A model generated the notes under the pieces. It was not told the DNA's origin, made no database searches, and saw only the letters and a list, made by a program, of their open reading frames with translations. Of a stretch of 10,237 nt of DNA, positions 1-7,076 are shown in pieces. A program made the translations under genes and the position numbers. This DNA comes from an uncultured bacterium. GTDB lineage: Bacteria > Bacteroidota > Bacteroidia > Bacteroidales > Bacteroidaceae. Position 1 is the stretch's first letter. Each line of letters begins with the position of its first letter. Location: assembly GCA_905215555.1 (NCBI GenBank), contig CAJMQU010000082.1, positions 1 through 10,237 of the forward strand, given 5' to 3'.

Positions 1-521
1 TCCCACACTTCATCAATGACATATTTATTATCTTCAATTTCACGAGAAAGATCGCCCGTATCCCAGTATTTTCCGGAATCATATAAACCGAAATAAAATG
101 TCATCTGATATTTATCAGCCAAACGAAGGTACATATCCAACAAGTCAAAGGATGGCATATAGCACCCCTTCTGCAACAAATAGGCGGAAGGATAAGTGAT
201 AAACTTACGGTAACCGGAACGAATCATTATAACTGTATCGATTCCAATACTCTTCATATAACGAAAATCCTGATCCCATTCCTTCTCACCCCAATTCTGA
301 TGAGGTATATCATGGGATATTTCGTCTAAGAAAGTTCCGGTGATCTTTAATCCACTGGCTTTAGGCAGAATGAACTTGCCGACACAGTCATCACTTTGAG
401 GCATTGAAGAAGATGGGACTATCCCGGAATCTTCAACCGCCAGCAATCCAGGAGCTACCAAAGCGGAAGCTCCTGCCAAAGCGGCTCTTTTTAGAAATTC
501 TCTGCGATTGCTTGTTTTCAT
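1..521 (-). CDS. DUF4434-like exported protein with twin-arginine-type leader, 3' part missing (left edge)
   Basis: Only the first ~173 codons are in the window; the frame is open at base 1. The N-terminus carries a twin-arginine-type leader: NRREFLKR at residues 5-12, then a hydrophobic Ala/Leu stretch to about residue 28. From about residue 57 the sequence follows the DUF4434 TIM-barrel pattern seen in the other barrels here: a first strand with ITGTFLDEIS, then W-x-x-D with MKSIGIDTVIM, then a tyrosine-proline-serine (TYPS) turn, and a second Asp-rich helix leading to FYFGLYDSG. The likely role is an exported glycoside-hydrolase-like protein. The catalytic half is outside the window, so activity cannot be judged. 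The ATG at 519-521 is supported by a GAGGAG Shine-Dalgarno 7 nt upstream. It has its own promoter and follows a terminator, so it is a separate transcription unit. DUF4434 members of this sub-type often carry a further C-terminal beta domain, which would be off-window. Confidence 0.85.
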   Translation of the reverse strand, partial: MKTSNRREFLKRAALAGASALVAPGLLAVEDSGIVPSSSMPQSDDCVGKFILPKASGLKITGTFLDEISHDIPHQNWGEKEWDQDFRYMKSIGIDTVIMIRSGYRKFITYPSAYLLQKGCYMPSFDLLDMYLRLADKYQMTFYFGLYDSGKYWDTGDLSREIEDNKYVIDEVW

Positions 522-528
522 AGTATTT

Positions 529-534
529 CTCCTC
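529..534 (-). promoter_or_regulatory. Shine-Dalgarno of the leftmost gene
   Basis: On the minus strand GAGGAG sits 7 nt before the ATG at 521. This is unusually good for this window, where the other genes start after A/T-rich runs without a clear Shine-Dalgarno. It fixes the start codon of the leftmost gene. Confidence 0.75.
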
Positions 535-610
535 GCATTATATATGTTAACCTATTGAATCTTAAGTTTAAGCTTTATTATTATGAAGCTTTCTATTTTA
601 TAACACGATG

Positions 611-640
611 CAAATATAGGTATATTTATTAAATAAACAA
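611..640 (-). promoter_or_regulatory. Bacteroides-type promoter (-33/-7) for the leftmost gene
   Basis: On the minus strand, TATATTTG (618-611) matches the Bacteroides -7 consensus TAnnTTTG exactly. A TTG (640-638) lies 19 nt upstream, where the -33 TTTG element is expected; the base before it is A, so three of four positions match. Transcription would start around 603-606, giving a leader of roughly 80 nt that ends in the Shine-Dalgarno. The leader contains two AAGCTT palindromes (573-598 region) that could form a weak 6-bp stem. The terminator lies upstream of this promoter, which agrees with independent transcription. Confidence 0.72.
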
Positions 641-905
641 TAAATAATAAATTATTTTATTATTAAAATCTAATTAAGACGCATATTTAATTAAAAAAAC
701 AGGCTATATTCAATCTCTAAAGATTCAATAATAGCAGAATAAACAAAATGGAAGAAAGGGAAAAGTACTAATAATACTGGCAATATCGACCTTTACAAGA
801 GAAAGTGACTCTTTCTCATTACAAGGTTCGACATTAATAAATTTATTTATTATACATATAATACATTATAAATACATCTTTCAAAGAATACACTTCAATA
901 GTTTT
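641..905. other. AT-rich non-coding stretch
   Basis: This stretch lies between the promoter of the leftmost gene and the terminator of the operon. It is very AT-rich, with runs of A/T and TA steps near 841-880. I find no credible gene on either strand; the only ATG frames are a few codons long. The only structure is an imperfect hairpin at 787-830, listed separately. Confidence 0.6.
787..830. repeat. Imperfect inverted repeat (hairpin) in the intergenic gap
   Basis: GAGAAAG (799-805) and CTTTCTC (811-817) form a perfect 7-bp stem with a 5-nt loop. Beyond an internal loop, CGACCTT (787-793) pairs with AAGGTTCG (823-830) with one bulged base. Neither strand has a following T-run, so it is not a clear intrinsic terminator. 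It could be an RNA structure, a protein site or a chance feature. Confidence 0.4.
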
Positions 906-971
906 AAAAAGTGCTTATAAGCAGAAATAGGTCTATACTGTGTTTTCAATAAAACACAATATAAACCTATT
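906..971 (-). terminator. Hairpin terminator of the operon
   Basis: Bases 926-946 and 951-971 are inverted repeats with 21-bp arms and a 4-nt loop (947-950). Read as minus-strand RNA, all 21 positions pair: 19 Watson-Crick and two U-G wobbles. Read as plus-strand RNA, the same two positions are C-A mismatches, so the structure is better on the minus strand, the direction of every gene here. Just downstream comes a 10-bp palindrome GCTTATAAGC (922-913) and then AC plus five T (910-906). It begins 32 nt after the stop codon of the DUF4434-like lipoprotein gene and separates that gene from the leftmost one. Confidence 0.8.
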
Positions 972-1003
972 CTAATGTAAAACAAAGAGAGATTGGCGTT
1001 TTT

Positions 1004-2563
1004 TTACCGGATTACCGGATTAACAAAGAATTCATCTATATACACTTGTTGCGGAGCTTCGAAAGCCACCTTTACATAACGCACATTTTCATCCAACCTG
1101 TCAAACAGAATGCTTTCAATCCATGCATCATGTTTGTTGTTCGGAAAATGAGGAGCGTCCTTGATGGAAGCCAGTTCATATCCTTTTCCATCCAGCGAAG
1201 TGAACAGGTAGACCTTCAGCGGCATGCCTATTCCCTCCAAATTATAATTCAACAGTCGCAGCATAGCCCTCTTTACCTGAGTCTTCTTCTGCAGATCCAC
1301 CACAAATTCATGATAACCTTTTCCGAATTTTACCCAGCGGGCGTCCTTGCTATCTTCTTCAGCTACCCTGCCATCCAGCAATGCCTTCAACTCCGCTTTG
1401 CCCGACATCATTTCTGCAGTGACTCCGTTACTTAGTCTTTCCATGAAGGCAGCTTCGGCCAGTTGCCAATGTTCTGTCCGGTTCTTCCAGTCCATATAGT
1501 CATTATACACCCTATTTGCCCATATCGGTTGCCCCAATTGATAGTTTGATTGGGGATCATCTATAATGCCACAGAACATAAACGAGATAATCTTATCGAC
1601 TCCTGCTGCGGAAGCAGCCACTTGCTGAGACAAAAGGCGCGGATAAGCAGCCGGAATTAAAGCAGAAGTACGGTCATTGGTTCCCTGCTCCCAAGTGAAA
1701 GTTTCACAATTCGCCCACATTTCAATGTTCAGGCGATTATGAATGTCACGCAATCGCTGCCAGTTCTTTTTCAAACGCGGCAGGGTGAACGCATCGCGCA
1801 CACAACCTACTTCATCTTGATAAGCAATGATATCGACTTTCAATTTCGCCATCTGTTTCTCATACTCCGGATCATCGAACTCAGACAAGCCGATGCCATA
1901 CGGAGAAATCAAGGTCTTCTTGCCGGGGGTCAATGCTTTTGCCTTTTCAGTCAATGTATTCACAGACTGTACGGCATGTTCTGCAAAAACCGGACAAAGA
2001 CAATCTTCTACCGGCAGATACCAGCCATAGAAGGCTTTATGATCCTTATAGAGAGCGGCCAGTTCCTCCATAATTTGCAGTTGGCGTTGCTTGATGGCAG
2101 GGTCCAGCAAATTATCATCCTGATCCTTCGCCCATCCGGAACTCATAAAAATCTTCATATTATGCCGGGCAGCCTCATCAAGAATGGCTTCTACGGGACT
2201 TTGCCTGTTGTTATCATACCACCAAGGCATTAATTTCGAGGGATAATAGGCTTTACCTTCATTGGCCACTTCCATGAACACCAGATATTCAATGCCCATA
2301 GCCGACAATTCGCGCACTTTAGCTTTCCACAATTCCGGATCCGTATTATCGAAGTTTTGCGGATTCGTATATTTATTACGCACATCCTTATATGCCAGAT
2401 TTATCCAAGTACCGGTAATAGGTTTCACACCTAAATCCGATTCATTTGTTTTTTCTTTTTCCTGTCTGCCCGAAGCCTCATTGCAGGCACAGATAGTGAC
2501 AGCAGACAGAGTCAGTAACATGATTGGCAAACTGAGTAATAGTCTTTGGAAATTCGTCTTCAT
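1004..2563 (-). CDS. DUF4434-like lipoprotein with C-terminal discoidin-like domain
   Basis: A predicted surface or periplasmic lipoprotein of 519 residues. I chose the ATG at 2563 because it begins a clean lipoprotein signal peptide (MKTNFQRL..., hydrophobic core, ICAC with the lipidated Cys at 27). The frame extends further upstream to 2650, but that would add 29 residues before the signal peptide and run into the repeat array. Residues ~48-370 form a DUF4434-like TIM barrel: ITGTWINLA, then MGIEYLVFMEV, YYPS, AILDEAARHNMKIFM. GWYLPVED supplies a candidate acid/base Glu186, and WANCETF supplies Glu287, the candidate nucleophile. Both have counterparts in the two other complete barrels here. 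Residues ~376-519 look like an F5/8-type-C (discoidin) beta-sandwich: ARWVKFG, FVVDLQKK, LFTSLDGKGYE, RYVKVAF, IDEFFV. The likely role is a glycan-binding glycoside hydrolase of unknown specificity. It is last in the operon, 250 nt after the preceding gene and followed by a strong terminator. Confidence 0.87.
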   Translation of the reverse strand: MKTNFQRLLLSLPIMLLTLSAVTICACNEASGRQEKEKTNESDLGVKPITGTWINLAYKDVRNKYTNPQNFDNTDPELWKAKVRELSAMGIEYLVFMEVANEGKAYYPSKLMPWWYDNNRQSPVEAILDEAARHNMKIFMSSGWAKDQDDNLLDPAIKQRQLQIMEELAALYKDHKAFYGWYLPVEDCLCPVFAEHAVQSVNTLTEKAKALTPGKKTLISPYGIGLSEFDDPEYEKQMAKLKVDIIAYQDEVGCVRDAFTLPRLKKNWQRLRDIHNRLNIEMWANCETFTWEQGTNDRTSALIPAAYPRLLSQQVAASAAGVDKIISFMFCGIIDDPQSNYQLGQPIWANRVYNDYMDWKNRTEHWQLAEAAFMERLSNGVTAEMMSGKAELKALLDGRVAEEDSKDARWVKFGKGYHEFVVDLQKKTQVKRAMLRLLNYNLEGIGMPLKVYLFTSLDGKGYELASIKDAPHFPNNKHDAWIESILFDRLDENVRYVKVAFEAPQQVYIDEFFVNPVIR

Positions 2564-2598
2564 AAAATATATATATAAGATAGATTTAGCTACAAAAA

Positions 2599-2752
2599 AC
2601 AAGTAATGAAACAAGCTGTTATAAGCAATGAAACAAACCGTTACAAGCAATGAAATAAGCTGTTACAAGCAATGAAACAAACCGTTACAAGCAATGAAAC
2701 AAACCGTTACAAGCAATGAAACAAACCGTTACAAGCAATGAAACAATCAGTT
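2599..2752. repeat. 22-bp tandem repeat, seven units
   Basis: Seven contiguous 22-bp units lie at 2599-2620, 2621-2642, 2643-2664, 2665-2686, 2687-2708, 2709-2730 and 2731-2752. Units 4, 5 and 6 are identical; the units toward both ends carry one to four substitutions, the usual pattern of an array with a recently amplified core. On the minus (transcribed) strand each full unit contains TTTGTTTCATTGCTTG or a close variant. There are no spacers between units, so it is not CRISPR. The unit length is not a multiple of three, so it is not a coding repeat. It sits 36 nt before the start of the DUF4434-like lipoprotein gene and 61 nt after the preceding stop codon. The remaining bases of this gap (2564-2598, 2753-2813) hold no clear terminator or consensus promoter. 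Confidence 0.95.
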
Positions 2753-2813
2753 TTCTGTCTTGAAACGACTCTTGTGCCCTTATGTTCTAATTTTATAGTA
2801 CCACACAAACTGG

Positions 2814-4433
2814 TTATTCTCTTTCGAGATACTTCTTATAACCTTCATAGGTATCCGTTCCCGGTTTAAATGTGGCCCAACTGAAATTCGTGATATGTTC
2901 GGTAAACATCCCGGCCACCCGCAACTGTTCTTCCAATTCTACCCAAGATTTAGCTCTCATAGATATATCCGGACACCAACAGCTCTTGAACGATTCGATG
3001 TCTACCCCAAAAATCACTCCGTTGGCCTCGCAGGCTTTCTTTATTTCGGCAAACCAGTTGGGCAGGTCTACGTCAAAGTCTACCAGGCAACGTCCGCCTA
3101 TGTCCTGAAGGTAGAGTACATCTACATCAGGTGTCCGGGCAAATATCCTGCCGAACCACTCTCCACAGAGGTCGGCCGGCATTCCGCGCCACAAAGCAGG
3201 GGCAATGCAAACTTCTTTGGGAGATTTCGACTTCACATAAGCAGCTACCGTCTGCAAATAGTTGGCAAGCATGGAGAGCGCAGGTTCCTGCTGCCACCCC
3301 ACAGGATAGGAACCGTCATGGAATTCCTCGGTTATATACCAACCTTCCAGGCTGGGATGATTTCCCCAAAGGACAAACAGTTCATCAAAGACCTGCTTGT
3401 TCCGATCTACGAGGAACTCATATTGCTCAGGTGTGGTAGTGTCTTTTTTGCTGTAGTCACCGGGATAGAGTCCCACTATCAGTTTCATGCCGTTGCGTTC
3501 GGCAGCTTCGAACATACGGTTCATGATATCATACTGCTTCGTGACCCACGGCAGCCTTGTAGGTGCATAGAAGGAAGTTTTTTCTTCCGTGCGGTCATCG
3601 AATCCTTCGGCATACTGGATAATCCAGGTGTCGATGCCTACCTCGCGGCTTGCTTTGAACTCTTTATCCCAATCGGTATCCTCATACACTCTGTCCAACT
3701 GGATGAAAACACTGGAAAACTTCGGGGTTCCTTTGAAATCGGGAGTATAAGATGTCAACTGTTCCAGGTTATCGATACAAAACGAACCGGTACACGCTGT
3801 GCCATCATCGTTGGTCACTTCAATCCGATATCCTTCAAGGCGGTTCAGCGCCAGCTTATTATCACCCATATCACGCCCCCTGACAAAAGCAAAGGATTCG
3901 TATGGCATCACAACACGCGTCCATTCTTCTTTGGTCAGCACATCTTTGTCCACATATTCAAAGAACTGCCAACGGTCTTTGTCATGAAGCGCACCCTGGG
4001 TAAACATATCCGTATCCTGGATTAGCATAAAACGGAACGTACCTTTGTTGTCCTTATTACCTTTCACCCAAATGGAAAGGGCCAGCGGATGGAAGGACAA
4101 ATCACTGCGATAGTCTCCGCCGCTTTGCTGGATATATACAGACTCCGGTTCGGAGGAATTGCCGGAGAAAGAATATTTGATTTCAAAACTTCCGGAACCT
4201 TCCACACAGTCGTCACTGATAAAACGGTCTACCGAAGTTTGAGGCAGTGCAGGAAGTCCTTTCATGTCATACACCACGCAGTTCATTTCATCATAAGTGT
4301 TCAGGGTCTTCACCGCACTCGTTTTTGCCAATATCTCCTCTGCTGTGGGAGCTTGTTCATTGCCACAAGCGGCCATCACCAGCAGCAGAGAAGACATACC
4401 GATCAGGGATATTATCTTTTTCATGGTTGTCAT
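2814..4433 (-). CDS. Lipoprotein with jelly-roll-like domain and DUF4434-like TIM barrel
   Basis: A 539-residue predicted lipoprotein: basic start, hydrophobic stretch, and lipobox VMAAC with Cys23. Residues ~45-228 look like a carbohydrate-binding jelly roll of the CBM11/galactose-binding type (LALSIWVKGN, RFMLIQD, WTRVVMPYESF, LNRLEGYRIEV, then CIDNLEQL). I assign this by pattern, not search. Residues ~238-535 are a DUF4434-like barrel: SSVFIQLDRV, REVGIDTWIIQY, AAERNGMKLIVGLYPG, EGWYITEEF with Glu370 as candidate acid/base, LYLQDIGG, and GVDIESF with Glu480 as candidate nucleophile. The likely role is a surface-anchored glycoside hydrolase. The ATG at 4433 overlaps the upstream stop codon as ATGA, suggesting translational coupling; an ATG three codons later (4424) gives the more usual MKK start. 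No Shine-Dalgarno decides between them. The gene is followed by the repeat-bearing gap. Confidence 0.85.
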   Translation of the reverse strand: MTTMKKIISLIGMSSLLLVMAACGNEQAPTAEEILAKTSAVKTLNTYDEMNCVVYDMKGLPALPQTSVDRFISDDCVEGSGSFEIKYSFSGNSSEPESVYIQQSGGDYRSDLSFHPLALSIWVKGNKDNKGTFRFMLIQDTDMFTQGALHDKDRWQFFEYVDKDVLTKEEWTRVVMPYESFAFVRGRDMGDNKLALNRLEGYRIEVTNDDGTACTGSFCIDNLEQLTSYTPDFKGTPKFSSVFIQLDRVYEDTDWDKEFKASREVGIDTWIIQYAEGFDDRTEEKTSFYAPTRLPWVTKQYDIMNRMFEAAERNGMKLIVGLYPGDYSKKDTTTPEQYEFLVDRNKQVFDELFVLWGNHPSLEGWYITEEFHDGSYPVGWQQEPALSMLANYLQTVAAYVKSKSPKEVCIAPALWRGMPADLCGEWFGRIFARTPDVDVLYLQDIGGRCLVDFDVDLPNWFAEIKKACEANGVIFGVDIESFKSCWCPDISMRAKSWVELEEQLRVAGMFTEHITNFSWATFKPGTDTYEGYKKYLERE

Positions 4434-5947
4434 TCTGTTGTATAGATTATGATTTCAGTGATCCATATTTTCCCGCCGGATACGGGATTCTTCCATTTGA
4501 AGGTCATGGTGTGTTGTCCTGCCGGACGGTCGTAACAAAAGAACAATTCGCACTTCCGACGATTGATGTGCTGGGGCAAAGCGGTGGTTTCATAGAACTG
4601 CCCATCTATATATACCTCCATTTCTGCCGTATAATCAGCAGGAAGGGCGCCTGCCACATATCCTTTCACCACCAATCCGGTGCCCTCGAAAGAAAACGGA
4701 TTCACATCATCTATCGATTTCTCAATGGCAAGTTTATCGCTGACCTTCAAGTTCTCAAAAGCAACTTCCAATGCTACGGGGCGGATGTCCTCGCGTCTGA
4801 TGACAAAGTCGCTTCCGGCCTTCACGTTTCCGTACTTCCGGAGCATGTCACAGGCATGTCTGTAAGTCATGTCATAAGCTTTATTCAAACTTATATCGGT
4901 GTGGGAGAAAGGAATATCTTCCACTTCATACAAAGCTTCTTTCCAATATTCGGGAATATTGCTGTACCCTATCATGGTTCCCAGTATTCCTGCTGCCGAT
5001 GCCGGATTACAGTCAGAGTCTTGTCCGGCACGGGTGGAGATGTCGATGGTCTTTGTAAAATCACCCTGCCCGTAAAGCAGCCCCAGAAGTATATAAGCTC
5101 CATTGATTTTCGTGCCTATATTAAAGGAGTTGTGAATGCCTTCGGGACAACTGATTTCTTCACTCCATTTATTCTGCAATTCAAACCAGGTACGTTTCCA
5201 GTCATTCGGATACTTCCTGTGCCAACGAATGACATCGGACATACACTTATGGAAATCGCTTTCCTCCGGTATGACTTTCAAGGCTTCTTTCACGATATAC
5301 TCCACATCATTGCTGACATAGGCCAGAGAATACATGGCCGCAACATATACGCCGCCATACCAGCCTTCGCCATAAGACATGATGTGCCCTACCCTGTCAC
5401 AGATTTCAGCAGCTTGGTTGGGCATCCCCGGTGACATGATTCCGGCGAAGTCAGCCTCTATCTGGAAATCAATGCAATGTGCATGAGGATTGTTCTTCCA
5501 ATAACCGCTCTGAGGCGCTTTCATTCCTTGCAACAGGTTGTAGCGCGCCACCTGATTGGCGTGCCACAAAGGATACTCTGTCCGTTTGAAAGCAGCGGCA
5601 AACGAATCTACCGGGGCATCCAGCCCACATCTTTCAAAGACTTCGACAAACGTCAGGTCCACATACACATCATCATACAGTCCAGGAAAACTATCGTACC
5701 ATTTCTTGACCATATGTTTATCCCAGGGAATCGGGACATAATCCTGAATTATGGTTCCCAGGAATTTAAATTCCGTCGGTCCTCCATAGGTACATCCCAA
5801 AGTCTGCCCCGCCCATGCGCCCTTCACCTTATCGCGCAGGCTTTGTTCCGACAGAACCACTTCTTTCTTTCCTTTATGGGCAACCGCAGCCAGTTCGGGC
5901 ACAAAAAAGAAAGCCAGCAAAATCCATATTACATTTCTTTTCAGCAT
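4430..5947 (-). CDS. Exported ADP-ribosylglycohydrolase-family protein with C-terminal beta domain
   Basis: The family hallmarks are clear. Numbering from the ATG at 5947, there is an N-terminal GAWAGQTLG...GGPTE block (~43-59), an acidic DDVYVD cluster (Asp92, Asp93, Asp97), and STRAGQDSDCNPASAAG near 305-320 with Asp310 and Asp312. In characterised members these acidic groups bind the catalytic magnesium ions, and the enzymes cleave ADP-ribose from proteins or small molecules. Here the protein starts with a signal peptide (residues ~1-23) and has an extra C-terminal beta-rich domain (~383-505: ALEVAFENLKV, EMEVYIDGQFYE, HTMTFKWKN). An export signal and a glycan-locus context suggest it acts as a glycosidase on an extracytoplasmic sugar; this is inference. 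I use the ATG at 5947; a TTG two codons upstream (5953) is also in frame. The 3' end overlaps the next gene by 4 nt. Confidence 0.88.
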   Translation of the reverse strand: MLKRNVIWILLAFFFVPELAAVAHKGKKEVVLSEQSLRDKVKGAWAGQTLGCTYGGPTEFKFLGTIIQDYVPIPWDKHMVKKWYDSFPGLYDDVYVDLTFVEVFERCGLDAPVDSFAAAFKRTEYPLWHANQVARYNLLQGMKAPQSGYWKNNPHAHCIDFQIEADFAGIMSPGMPNQAAEICDRVGHIMSYGEGWYGGVYVAAMYSLAYVSNDVEYIVKEALKVIPEESDFHKCMSDVIRWHRKYPNDWKRTWFELQNKWSEEISCPEGIHNSFNIGTKINGAYILLGLLYGQGDFTKTIDISTRAGQDSDCNPASAAGILGTMIGYSNIPEYWKEALYEVEDIPFSHTDISLNKAYDMTYRHACDMLRKYGNVKAGSDFVIRREDIRPVALEVAFENLKVSDKLAIEKSIDDVNPFSFEGTGLVVKGYVAGALPADYTAEMEVYIDGQFYETTALPQHINRRKCELFFCYDRPAGQHTMTFKWKNPVSGGKIWITEIIIYTTE

Positions 5948-5962
5948 ATTCAATTCTTTATT

Positions 5963-7066
5963 TTATTCAATAACTTTATCAGTCAATTCCCAACCCATAA
6001 TCGTTGAGATATAAGGAATCATCCACATAGCCATCTTCCGGTGTCCACGGAATCCGGGATGCCAGGCAGCCCCCAAGTCGGTTGTCCTATTGTAAAGGTC
6101 TTTATCCAGTTTCAGCAGAAAAACTTTCGGATCATTCAATTCAGCCACTATCGTTTCATAATAACTGAACACCGGAGCTTGTATGGCTACAGGATAAACG
6201 CACAGAACGGGAATATCTCCGTAATGCTCGCGCAACTGAGCAATAATCTGCTTATAGGCTTTTATGAACTCTTTTTTGTAAGGGTGCGGTTCGGTAGAAA
6301 AATCATTTGAACCTAAATTAATGACGACCAGATCCGGACGATAAGCTGTGAAATCCCACTTAAGGGTAAGATCTTCATCAAACGTATTCAGCATCCGGTC
6401 TTTCATGGTCACTTCCGATACCCTTACCGAATCACCATAGTTACGGGCTGCTCCTCTGCCCGAATGTGCTATCAGTGTATAGTCGGCATCATAATAGCGG
6501 GCTATCATAGCAGCAAAAGCCCGATTGCAGTTTTCCGTCTCTACAAGGAAAGGCTCGTCACGGTGATTTCCGTCCGTACCATATCCGCAAGTGAGCGAAT
6601 TGCCGATAAACTCGATATGGCGGGTACGCACCGCAGGCTCCTCCGTCAAACGCCCCGAAGCGGAGAGAACAAATTGATGGATAGTAGTTTTTCCGAACTC
6701 ACCTTCGGAACGCTTCTGTATCTTCAAGCTATGAAGACGCTTATCTATCCCCGATACCACATTGATCAGGGTGTCTATTCCGCACACTTTTACAACCCGG
6801 TGCAACTTGTTATCGACAAATACATTGTAATAGCTCGTTCCAGTCTCGGAAACTCTTACTGATACGTTGCCACCCGTAAAGCGGGTTTCAAAGTATGTCC
6901 CCACCCAGTCGAAAGCCACCGAGCCATCCGGAGACACCAACGTTCTGCCAATGTATCGTACAGCCGGGTCATTCCCATTGAAAACTTTACCGGTATTTTT
7001 AGCTTCTACTTCTGAAAAGCAGCAGATTCCTATCAGGATAAACAGGTATAGATAATAGCGCTTCAT
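5963..7066 (-). CDS. SGNH/GDSL esterase, carbohydrate esterase family 2-like
   Basis: A 367-residue exported esterase. The signal peptide is residues 1-22 (cleavage after VEA). Residues ~35-138 form a beta-sandwich typical of the CE2 N-terminal domain (RYIGRTL, FDWVGTYFETRF, VFVDN). The SGNH domain follows: block I IEFIGNSLTCGYG with nucleophile Ser157, block II HSGRG with Gly203, block III NLGSND with Asn254, and block V WHPGFRGH with His336. The Asp usually three residues before the histidine is absent (Ala333), consistent with the Ser-His dyad described for several CE2 enzymes. CE2 enzymes remove acetyl groups from sugars, mainly at O-6; the exact substrate here is unknown. The ATG at 7066 lies 10 nt after the preceding stop codon, preceded by a purine-rich AAAGAAAAAG. 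Confidence 0.88.
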   Translation of the reverse strand: MKRYYLYLFILIGICCFSEVEAKNTGKVFNGNDPAVRYIGRTLVSPDGSVAFDWVGTYFETRFTGGNVSVRVSETGTSYYNVFVDNKLHRVVKVCGIDTLINVVSGIDKRLHSLKIQKRSEGEFGKTTIHQFVLSASGRLTEEPAVRTRHIEFIGNSLTCGYGTDGNHRDEPFLVETENCNRAFAAMIARYYDADYTLIAHSGRGAARNYGDSVRVSEVTMKDRMLNTFDEDLTLKWDFTAYRPDLVVINLGSNDFSTEPHPYKKEFIKAYKQIIAQLREHYGDIPVLCVYPVAIQAPVFSYYETIVAELNDPKVFLLKLDKDLYNRTTDLGAAWHPGFRGHRKMAMWMIPYISTIMGWELTDKVIE

Positions 7067-7076
7067 ATCTTTTTCT

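Noticed and set aside
573..598. Hairpin from two AAGCTT palindromes in the leader of the leftmost gene as a riboswitch or attenuator
   Set aside because: Only 6 bp of pairing, self-complementary sites, and no T-run or known aptamer pattern.
2575..2603. Promoter just before the lipoprotein gene (TTG at 2602-2600, TATCTTAT at 2582-2575)
   Set aside because: The -7 box lacks the TTTG end and the spacer is 17 nt; too weak to call in an AT-rich stretch.
2564..2650. Upstream extension of the DUF4434-like lipoprotein to a start at 2650
   Set aside because: It would put 29 residues before an intact lipoprotein signal peptide and use a start inside the tandem repeat.
2599..2752. CRISPR array
   Set aside because: The 22-bp units are directly adjacent with no spacers, and no cas-like gene is present.
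2895..4025. Long open frame on the plus strand (about 376 codons)
   Set aside because: It is antisense to the jelly-roll/DUF4434-like lipoprotein gene and has no recognisable domain or start signal.
4247..5434. Long open frame on the plus strand (about 395 codons)
   Set aside because: It lies antisense to the ARH-family gene and the start of the next lipoprotein gene, which have clear family motifs; its translation shows no recognisable domain.
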